Assembly (NCBI RefSeq): GCF_900104455.1
Contig: NZ_FNHB01000006.1
Span: 158,322 to 222,321 of the forward strand
Source of the DNA: Dendrosporobacter quercicolus
GTDB lineage: Bacteria > Bacillota > Negativicutes > DSM-1736 > Dendrosporobacteraceae
Direction: 5' to 3'
Length of the DNA stretch: 64,000 bases
Part shown: piece by piece, positions 57,605 through 64,000 of the stretch
Layout: the number at the start of each line of letters is the position of its first letter
Numbering within the stretch: position 1 is the first letter of the stretch
Made by a program: the position numbers and the translations under genes
Notes under the pieces: model-generated
What the model saw: the letters and a program-made list of their open reading frames with translations, nothing else
The model's database searches: none
Told to the model about the DNA's origin: nothing

Positions 57605-58824
57605 GCGATATTAAAAAAGTAGTGTTGGCATACTCCGGAGGTCTTGATACTTCCGTGATCATTCCCTGGCTGAAAGAGAACTATAAAAACTGCGAAGTCA
57701 TTGCCATGTGCGCCGATCTCGGCCAGGGCGATGAACTGGAAACCGTCCGGGAAAAAGCCATTAAATCCGGAGCCAGCAAAATTTATGTGGAAGATCTCAC
57801 GAAACCGTTTATTGAAGAGTATATCTGGCCGACGTTAAAGGCCGGCGCTGTATATGAAGGAAAATACCTGCTGGGGACCTCCTTTGCCCGGCCGATTATT
57901 GCGAAGGCTTTAGTGGAAATCGCCGAAAAAGAAGGCGCTGATGCCATTGCGCACGGCGCCACCGGCAAAGGCAATGACCAGGTAAGATTTGAATTAACGG
58001 TCAAGGCGCTGGCGCCACACCTGAAAATTATTGCGCCCTGGCGTCAATGGGATATCAGATCCCGCGAAGATGCGATTGATTATGCTGAAAAACATGACAT
58101 TCCGGTGCCTGTCACCAAAAAACGCCCCTACAGCATGGACCGGAATATCTGGCATTTAAGCCATGAAGGCGCGGATCTGGAAAGCCCTTGGAACGCGCCG
58201 CAGGATGATGTGTATATGGTTACCACCACACCGGAAAAAGCGCCTGATCAAGCCACCTATGTGGAAATTGAATTTGCCCAGGGCGTGCCGGTGGCTGTTG
58301 ACGGCCAGCAGCTGGATTCAGTGGCCCTGCTGACCAAATTAAACCAGCTTGGCGCCGCCAATGGTATCGGAATTGCCGATATTGTGGAAAACCGGCTGGT
58401 GGGGATGAAATCCCGCGGCGTTTATGAAAATCCGGGCGGGTCAATCCTGTATTATGCGCACCGGGAACTGGAATATTTGACGCTGGACCGCGCAACGCTG
58501 CATTATAAAGAACAAGTGGCCATCCGTTATGCTGAGCTGGTTTACGACGGCATGTGGTTTTCGCCGCTGCGGGAAGCGCTGGACGCTTTTGTTGATGCCA
58601 CGCAGCAAAACGTAACCGGCCTGGTACGGTTAAAATTATATAAGGGCAATATTGTGAGCGCCGGTTCAAAATCGCCATACTCACTTTATCATGAAGGCTT
58701 TGTAACATTCGGCGAGGACGAAGTATATAATCAGGCTGACGCCGAAGGCTTTATTAATTTGTTCGGACTGCCGCTGCAGGTCAGAGCATTAATGCAGAAA
58801 GAGGCGAAGAAGTCCAATGAGTAA
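57601..58824 (+). CDS. argG: Argininosuccinate synthase
   Basis: ATP-dependent joining of citrulline and aspartate. 407 residues: N-type ATP pyrophosphatase motif [10 protein letters not shown] near 10-19, [16 protein letters not shown] and [20 protein letters not shown] near the end of argF is the ribosome binding site. It overlaps argH by eight bases. Confidence 0.96.
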   Translation: MSDIKKVVLAYSGGLDTSVIIPWLKENYKNCEVIAMCADLGQGDELETVREKAIKSGASKIYVEDLTKPFIEEYIWPTLKAGAVYEGKYLLGTSFARPIIAKALVEIAEKEGADAIAHGATGKGNDQVRFELTVKALAPHLKIIAPWRQWDIRSREDAIDYAEKHDIPVPVTKKRPYSMDRNIWHLSHEGADLESPWNAPQDDVYMVTTTPEKAPDQATYVEIEFAQGVPVAVDGQQLDSVALLTKLNQLGAANGIGIADIVENRLVGMKSRGVYENPGGSILYYAHRELEYLTLDRATLHYKEQVAIRYAELVYDGMWFSPLREALDAFVDATQQNVTGLVRLKLYKGNIVSAGSKSPYSLYHEGFVTFGEDEVYNQADAEGFINLFGLPLQVRALMQKEAKKSNE

Positions 58825-60232
58825 GCTGTGGGGCGGCAGATTTGCCAAAAATACCGATGTTATGGTGGAGGAGTTTACCTCCTCCATTGCCTTTGACAGC
58901 CGGATGTACCGGGAAGATATTGCCGGCAGTATTGCTCATGCCCGGATGCTGGCGAAATGCGGCATTATTGAATCCGGGGAAGCAGAGGCGATCATCGGCG
59001 GACTGCAGGAGATACTGGCCGATATTGAAGCCGGCGATTTTAGTTTTGAAATCGGGCTGGAGGATATTCATATGAATATCGAAAAGCGGCTGACCGAGCG
59101 GATCGGCCCGGTGGGCGGCAAGCTGCATACCGCCCGCAGCCGCAATGACCAGGTGGCGCTGGATACCCATTTGTATGTGCGCAAAGAACTGGCCGAAATT
59201 GCCCGGCTGCTTATTGAACTTGAACAGGCCTTTGTGGAAACCGCCCAAAAAAACGCCGGGGTCATTATGCCGGGTTATACGCATTTGCAGCGGGCTCAGC
59301 CCATTTTATTCTCCCATCATCTGCTGGCCTATTTTTTCATGCTGGCCCGGGATTTTTCCCGCCTGCAGGGCGTTTACGAACGTACCGACCTGTTGCCGCT
59401 GGGCGCCGGCGCTCTGGCCGGCACCACCTTTCCTATTGACCGGCACTATGTGGCGGAGCAACTGAATTTCAGTCAGCTTTACCACAACAGTCTGGATGCA
59501 GTCAGCGACCGCGACTACATTTTGGAGTTTCTGTCTTTTGCATCGATTTTGATGATGCATTTAAGCCGGATCAGCGAGGAAATTATCTTATGGTGCTCGT
59601 CGGAATTTGCTTTTATTGAACTTGATGATGCCCACTGCACCGGGTCCAGCATTATGCCGCAGAAGAAAAATCCTGATGTCGCCGAGCTGGTCAGAGGGAA
59701 AACCGGCCGGGTATTTGGTCATTTGATGGCTATGCTTACGGTGGCCAAAGGCCTGCCTCTGGCTTATAACAAAGATCTGCAGGAAGACAAGGAAGGGTTG
59801 TTTGATACCATTGACACGGTCAAATTCAGCCTTACCGTGTACGCATCCATGATCCGGGCCATGCGGGTCAATGCTGAGCGTATGTTGTCGGTAGTGCGCA
59901 ATGATTTTTCCAATGCCACCGATATGGCCGATTATCTTGTCAAAAAAGGGCTGCCTTTCCGTCAGGCCCATGAGGTTGTGGGCAAAAGCGTCCGTTATTG
60001 CATTGAACAGGATAAATGGCTGATGGATTTGTCGCTGGCGGAGTTCAAACAGTTTTCACCGCTGTTTGAGGATGATATTCTCGAAGCGATTCAAGTGGAA
60101 ACCTGTGTAGCCAACCGTAATTCGTTTGGCGGAACATCGTACTCTCAGGTTGGACAGGCACTGGAAACTGCCCGGCAAACTATGGGCAAACAGCAAGCTG
60201 TGCTTGACACGTATACAAAATCCAAGCTATAA
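58817..60232 (+). CDS. argH: Argininosuccinate lyase
   Basis: Final step of arginine synthesis, releasing fumarate. 471 residues: [20 protein letters not shown] at the start, [12 protein letters not shown], and the superfamily signature [12 protein letters not shown] (near 276). It starts inside argG, so translation is coupled. It ends the arg run. Confidence 0.96.
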   Translation: MSKLWGGRFAKNTDVMVEEFTSSIAFDSRMYREDIAGSIAHARMLAKCGIIESGEAEAIIGGLQEILADIEAGDFSFEIGLEDIHMNIEKRLTERIGPVGGKLHTARSRNDQVALDTHLYVRKELAEIARLLIELEQAFVETAQKNAGVIMPGYTHLQRAQPILFSHHLLAYFFMLARDFSRLQGVYERTDLLPLGAGALAGTTFPIDRHYVAEQLNFSQLYHNSLDAVSDRDYILEFLSFASILMMHLSRISEEIILWCSSEFAFIELDDAHCTGSSIMPQKKNPDVAELVRGKTGRVFGHLMAMLTVAKGLPLAYNKDLQEDKEGLFDTIDTVKFSLTVYASMIRAMRVNAERMLSVVRNDFSNATDMADYLVKKGLPFRQAHEVVGKSVRYCIEQDKWLMDLSLAEFKQFSPLFEDDILEAIQVETCVANRNSFGGTSYSQVGQALETARQTMGKQQAVLDTYTKSKL

Positions 60233-60257
60233 TGAATCTAATTGAGTTCGGGCTGTA

Positions 60258-60299
60258 TTTCCAAAACCTGCCGGGCGGTAAGCCGGCGGGTTTTGGAAA
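60258..60299. terminator. Long stem-loop after argH
   Basis: TTTCCAAAACC...GCCGG pairs with CCGGC...GGTTTTGGAAA, about 17 pairs with one G-U. There is no clear T run after it on the plus strand, so it is a possible terminator. Confidence 0.55.
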
Positions 60300-60328
60300 C
60301 AATACTTTTAAGGGCGGGGAGTAGATTA

Positions 60329-61405
60329 ATGATGTCAGAAGTAACGATTGCGAAAACTGGAACTCCGGGTGCTTTGCCTGATGAAAATGTACTTGGCTTT
60401 GGCACCCATTTTACCGATCATATGTTTGAAATGGACTACAATCCGCAGGCAGGCTGGCATAATCCCCGGATTGTGCCTTATCATGACTTTAGTGTAAATC
60501 CGGCCAATACCACTTTGCATTATGGCCAGGGGGTCTTCGAGGGCATGAAAGCTTTCCGGACGAAAGATGATCGCATTGTCCTGTTCCGGCCGCTGGAGCA
60601 TCTCCGCCGACTAAATAGGTCGGCTGATATTTTGTGTATTCCGCAGTTTGATGTCGATGTGGTGCACAATGCCCTGCACAAGCTGATTGCGCTTGACCAA
60701 AAGTGGGTGCCGGCCAAGCAGGGTACCAGCCTTTATATCCGGCCGTTTATCTTTGCCACCGATCCCTACCTGGGGCTTAGAGTGGCCGAAAATTATAAAC
60801 TGGCGATTATTCTGTCCCCGGTGGGCGCTTATTACGCCACCGGCTTTACTCCTGTGAAAATCAGAGTGGAAGATAAATATGTCCGGGCTGTGCCGGGGGG
60901 ACTGGGCGAAGCGAAAACGCTGGCTAATTATGCCGCAAGCCTCCGGGCTGCGGTTGATGCCAAAAAGGTTGGTTATGCCCAGACGTTGTGGCTGGACGGC
61001 GTTGAACGGAAATATATTGAAGAAGTGGGCGCCATGAATATCTTTTTCAAAATTAACGGCGAACTGATTACACCGGCCCTTACCGGCAGTATCCTGAGCG
61101 GCATCACCCGCAAAAGCGTGCTGGAAATTGCCCGCGACTGGGGCTTAAAGGCCACTGAACGCCGGATAACGATTGATGAGGTATACGCCGCTCACAGCCA
61201 GGGCCAGCTGGAAGAGGTCTTTGGTTCGGGAACGGCCGCAGTTATTTCGCCGGTAGGCGAGTTATCGTGGCAGAACAATAAAATCATCATCAACGATAAT
61301 AAAACCGGCGAATTAGCGCAAAAATTATATGATTACGTCACTGGTTTGCAATATGGGGCAGTAGCCGATAAGTTCGGCTGGGTCGAAGAGGTTGCCAAAA
61401 GCTGA
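60329..61405 (+). CDS. ilvE: Branched-chain amino acid aminotransferase
   Basis: Class IV PLP aminotransferase for valine, leucine and isoleucine. 358 residues: LHYGQGVFEGMKAFRTKDD near 64-82, YIRPFIFATDPYLGL, and the PLP lysine in PGGLGEAKTLANYAASLRA (near 196). The ATG at 60329 follows GGGGAG; a longer frame from 60242 runs through the preceding stem-loop and is rejected. It is a likely separate transcript. Confidence 0.93.
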   Translation: MMSEVTIAKTGTPGALPDENVLGFGTHFTDHMFEMDYNPQAGWHNPRIVPYHDFSVNPANTTLHYGQGVFEGMKAFRTKDDRIVLFRPLEHLRRLNRSADILCIPQFDVDVVHNALHKLIALDQKWVPAKQGTSLYIRPFIFATDPYLGLRVAENYKLAIILSPVGAYYATGFTPVKIRVEDKYVRAVPGGLGEAKTLANYAASLRAAVDAKKVGYAQTLWLDGVERKYIEEVGAMNIFFKINGELITPALTGSILSGITRKSVLEIARDWGLKATERRITIDEVYAAHSQGQLEEVFGSGTAAVISPVGELSWQNNKIIINDNKTGELAQKLYDYVTGLQYGAVADKFGWVEEVAKS

Positions 61406-61416
61406 TCAACTGTGAC

Positions 61417-61463
61417 AAGTTGCCGCTGAGAGGTTTTTCCAACCTTGCAGCGGCAACTTTTTT
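61417..61463 (+). terminator. Terminator after ilvE
   Basis: A perfect 12-pair stem AAGTTGCCGCTG / CAGCGGCAACTT followed by six Ts. Confidence 0.92.
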
Positions 61464-61567
61464 CATTAAAAATTACATTTTGCTGGACGGGAAGGCGGAC
61501 AGCATCGGCCGGCGCAGACAAATCACAGGAGAAAACCATAAAAAAACCATAAAAAGACACAAAAAGG

Positions 61568-61596
61568 TTGACAATGATAAACATTATCATTATACT
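61568..61596 (+). promoter_or_regulatory. Fur-controlled promoter of the iron-uptake locus
   Basis: TTGACA (61568-61573) and TATACT (61591-61596) are exactly 17 bases apart. The spacer holds TGATAAACATTATCA (61575-61589), 14 of 15 matches to the 7-1-7 Fur consensus. Bound Fur would cover both hexamers and block transcription when iron is ample. Confidence 0.85.
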
Positions 61597-61630
61597 TTGG
61601 GATAGAATATCATATTGAAAGAGAGTCCAG

Positions 61631-61669
61631 AACTCCGTTGCATAGCTATGCACGGAGTTTATTTTTTTT
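61631..61669 (+). terminator. Intrinsic terminator in the leader of the iron locus
   Basis: AACTCCG-T-TGCAT pairs with ATGCA-CGGAGTT (one bulge), followed by TATTTTTTTT. It lies about 30 bases after the expected start and 50 before the coding start, so most transcripts could end here unless antiterminated. Confidence 0.8.
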
Positions 61670-61718
61670 GCAGGACGTTGTTTGAAGATCTAATTCGAAA
61701 AGGGGGAGGAGTTAAACC

Positions 61719-62810
61719 ATGATGGCTGGTTATGAGAATGTAAAGGAATTGAAGGGAACGCTGCCGTCAATCCGTTGCAATTATTGCAATCGCCTTCTGT
61801 ACCGGGGGGTTGTCCAGGCCATTGAGATCAAATGTCCAAAATGCGCGGCTGTCCAGTCCATTAAAGGCTGCCGGTCGATAAAACCCGGCGGGAACATTGC
61901 GGCGGATTCCGTTTGTCTGCCGAAAAAGGCGGGCGGCAATGCGCCCGTGCGGGTGGTCACCGACGGCGCCGGCCGGGTGGTGGCTATACCGGAGCGTCCG
62001 CAGCGGGTGATTGCCCTGAATGCGTCTAATATCAGCCTCTATTATGCCGCCGGGGGACATGTGGTCGGCCGGGTAGCCACGAACATGCTGGATCCTGACA
62101 TTGCTGAACAAGTCTGCAATATTCCCACAGTCGGTTTTCCTTTCTGCCCGGATAGAGAAAAAATCATTGATATGAGGCCTGATTTAGTGCTGGGGATCCA
62201 TGCGCCGATGCACCATTCGCTGGTTATTTCCCTGGAGAAAGCCGGTATTGCTGTGCTGCTGCAGGTTCTGGAACGCTATGACGATGTATTAAAGACCTTT
62301 AGGCTGTATGGCGAATTGAGCGGCAATCCGGAACAAGCTGGTCGGGAAATTGAAAGCATTGAGGAGAAACGGCGCGGGCTTGTACGGCGGCATTGGCGGA
62401 GCTCCTCACCGAAAGTACTGATTTTGTGGGAAGCCGACGAACGGCTTTATACGGCTTGTTCCAATAGTTTTATCGGTGATTTGGTCAAACGTCTGGGCGG
62501 CGTCAATGTAGCCGATATGGCGGCGCCCATTGAAGACCTGGCAAACTATACCCCGTTTCGATTGGCGGCGGTTGAGGATTTCCAGCCGGATCTCGTTCTG
62601 GTCATCCGGCACCGGTTGGAGTTCGTTACCTCAATTTTAAGCGGCGACAAACCGGTATCCGAGAGTGCCGTCCTGCGGCAGCTGGAAGAGATGTGTTCCG
62701 GCAGGGTGTATATATTGCCGTACCGTTTATTTGCCGTCAATCCGGGACCACAGCTAGGAGAAGCGCTGGCAGTGCTGGACGGACTGCTTTACGGAACCGG
62801 CGGAATGTGA
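61719..62810 (+). CDS. Com-type zinc ribbon fused to a metal-chelate-binding domain
   Basis: 363 residues with two parts. Residues about 17-50 form a zinc ribbon with C20, C23, C39 and C42 (IRCNYCNRLLYRGVVQAIEI, then KCPKC), resembling the Com translational regulator of phage Mu. Residues about 75-355 match the helical-backbone periplasmic metal-receptor (BtuF/FhuD) fold: RVIALNASNISLYYAAGGHV, DMRPDLVLGI, KVLILWEADERLYTACSNSF, LGGVNVAD. There is no signal peptide or lipobox, so the normally periplasmic domain is probably cytoplasmic. GGGGGAGGAG precedes the ATG. It lies downstream of a Fur promoter and before a TonB receptor gene. Confidence 0.75.
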   Translation: MMAGYENVKELKGTLPSIRCNYCNRLLYRGVVQAIEIKCPKCAAVQSIKGCRSIKPGGNIAADSVCLPKKAGGNAPVRVVTDGAGRVVAIPERPQRVIALNASNISLYYAAGGHVVGRVATNMLDPDIAEQVCNIPTVGFPFCPDREKIIDMRPDLVLGIHAPMHHSLVISLEKAGIAVLLQVLERYDDVLKTFRLYGELSGNPEQAGREIESIEEKRRGLVRRHWRSSSPKVLILWEADERLYTACSNSFIGDLVKRLGGVNVADMAAPIEDLANYTPFRLAAVEDFQPDLVLVIRHRLEFVTSILSGDKPVSESAVLRQLEEMCSGRVYILPYRLFAVNPGPQLGEALAVLDGLLYGTGGM

Positions 62811-62957
62811 GGGCAGAGTGTGCGGGCGGTGTACTCGGCCTGGTGCTGGAGCCGCTTTTCCGGGAAACTTGCTGATGGAGGTGAATTACGGCAGTACATA
62901 AGAACGCATGACCACAATTTTATTTTGCTAAGTATTGAGCATTTCAGGAGGTAAGCA

Positions 62958-64000
62958 ATGTATAAGAAAACTTATCCCGGCATGTTGCGGCTGCTGGTTG
63001 TATCCTTAATTACAGGCATGGGAGCATCAGCGGCGGCTGCTGATATTCGTCTGCAGGACTCTCATATCCAGCCGGATTATGTAGAGGTGGAACGTTTAAA
63101 GTCTACCAAGGAAGTTATCGTGATAACCAAGGAGACGATTACCGGCAAAGGATATAAGAACATGGGCGAGATACTGAACGACGTTCCCGGCATCTCCGTC
63201 GGGTTAACCGGCTGGGGCGACATCGATATTCGGGGGCAGGGCTCGGAACAAGCGCAGCGCAATATTCAGGTGATGTTGGACGGCGCGCCGATTACAACGT
63301 TGACCAGCCATCCGTTTATGAACGATTACAACTATATCCCGGTGGATAATATCGAAAAGATTGAAATTATTCCCGGCGGCGGTTCCGTGATGTATGGTTC
63401 CGGGGCTGCCGGAGGCATCATCAATATTACAACCAATCTGAAACGGTTAAACAAGACTGAAAACTCAGCGAGCTTTATGTGGGGGCAAAATGAAAAGAAT
63501 GGCGCGTTGAATTTGGGCGACAAAGTCAACGAGAAATTAAGCTATCAATTGTCGTATACAAAATCGGACAAGGATTTGTATTTCGTTGACACCTACCGTA
63601 ACAGCGAATACTGGGCCGGGGCGCTGGCTTATCAGATTGATCCGGCGCAGCGACTGTCTTTCCGCTACAGTCACGTACAGGATGAAGGCCAGTTTATCGC
63701 CAGCCTGCAAAAAAGAAACTTTGACAAGTATGGCAAGGATTATGTACCGTCAGGCAAGTGGATAACTGTGGGAATAGAAAATGGCGAAAAGGTCAGACGG
63801 TGGGTTTCGGGTTATTTAGACGCCGAGCGGGAAATGGACATGTACAGTTTGAATTATGCCAGAAATTTCTCCCGGGATACCCGTTTGTCAGCTGATGTAT
63901 TCTATAATGACGGCTATTTTAAGAATAACAGCCAGGGTGATAAAACCATGGATCACTCTACCCGGGGCGTAAAATTAAAACTGGATCATGCTTATGGTCC
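62958..64000 (+). CDS. TonB-dependent receptor, truncated by the window edge
   Basis: Outer-membrane uptake channel; the frame is open from the ATG at 62958 to the end of the window (347 codons). A signal peptide (about 1-28, ending ASAAAA) is followed by a plug domain: EVIVITKETITGKGYKNMGE, ILNDVPGISV, DIDIRGQGSEQ, VMLDGAPITTL, IEKIEIIPGGGSVMYGSGAA and GGIINITT. The barrel begins after about 160. GGAGGTAAG precedes the start. With the Fur promoter upstream, siderophore or heme uptake is likely; substrate unknown. Confidence 0.92.
   Translation, partial: MYKKTYPGMLRLLVVSLITGMGASAAAADIRLQDSHIQPDYVEVERLKSTKEVIVITKETITGKGYKNMGEILNDVPGISVGLTGWGDIDIRGQGSEQAQRNIQVMLDGAPITTLTSHPFMNDYNYIPVDNIEKIEIIPGGGSVMYGSGAAGGIINITTNLKRLNKTENSASFMWGQNEKNGALNLGDKVNEKLSYQLSYTKSDKDLYFVDTYRNSEYWAGALAYQIDPAQRLSFRYSHVQDEGQFIASLQKRNFDKYGKDYVPSGKWITVGIENGEKVRRWVSGYLDAEREMDMYSLNYARNFSRDTRLSADVFYNDGYFKNNSQGDKTMDHSTRGVKLKLDHAYG

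Noticed and set aside
60242-60328. N-terminal extension of ilvE
   Set aside because: It runs through a long stem-loop and the ribosome binding site GGGGAG supports 60329.

Overview
The window looks like chromosomal DNA of an endospore-forming, diderm Firmicute, most likely a Negativicute of the Sporomusa/Pelosinus type (inference). Gene order from rlmB through sigH, rpmG-secE-nusG, the L11/L1, L10/L12 and rpoBC genes, the str operon and the S10-spc-alpha cluster is the classic low-GC Gram-positive order. sigH and cwlD point to sporulation. A TonB-dependent receptor and a small outer-membrane barrel protein ending in Phe require an outer membrane.

Layout: 1-6020 holds rlmB, a VanW-domain protein, yacP/rae1, sigH, a group-III phosphofructokinase and uppP. 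6152-7339 holds seven tRNA genes (two identical initiator tRNAs, two Thr, Tyr, elongator Met, and Trp) around rpmG. 7393-19022 carries secE, nusG, ribosomal protein genes with an L10 leader, and rpoBC behind a 670-base leader. 19394-23953 is the L7Ae-like gene plus the str operon (rpsL, rpsG, fusA, tuf). 24110-39616 is one long ribosomal superoperon, also carrying secY, adk, map, a KOW protein, infA and rpoA. 39825-44129 holds the ECF transporter module, truA and rplM-rpsI.

44130-51855 is a mixed accessory region. It holds a 24-residue holin-like toxin facing an antisense RNA promoter, an outer-membrane protein, a glutamine amidotransferase-like protein, a DUF362 ferredoxin protein, a small DHp-like protein divergent from an XRE regulator, an exported protein, a GT51 transglycosylase, cwlD and a LigB-like protein. 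52055-60232 is a complete arginine route (argC-J-B-D-F-G-H), followed by ilvE. The right end, 61568-64000, is an iron-uptake locus: a Fur-box promoter, an early terminator, a Com-type zinc ribbon fused to a metal-chelate-binding domain, and a truncated TonB receptor gene.

The housekeeping part is conventional. The most unusual features are the Com/substrate-binding fusion behind a Fur-controlled attenuator-like leader, the type I toxin-antitoxin pair, the isolated DHp-like protein, a 165-base inverted-repeat element in the rpoB leader, and two families of dispersed intergenic repeats. All calls come from reading the sequence; no database search was run.
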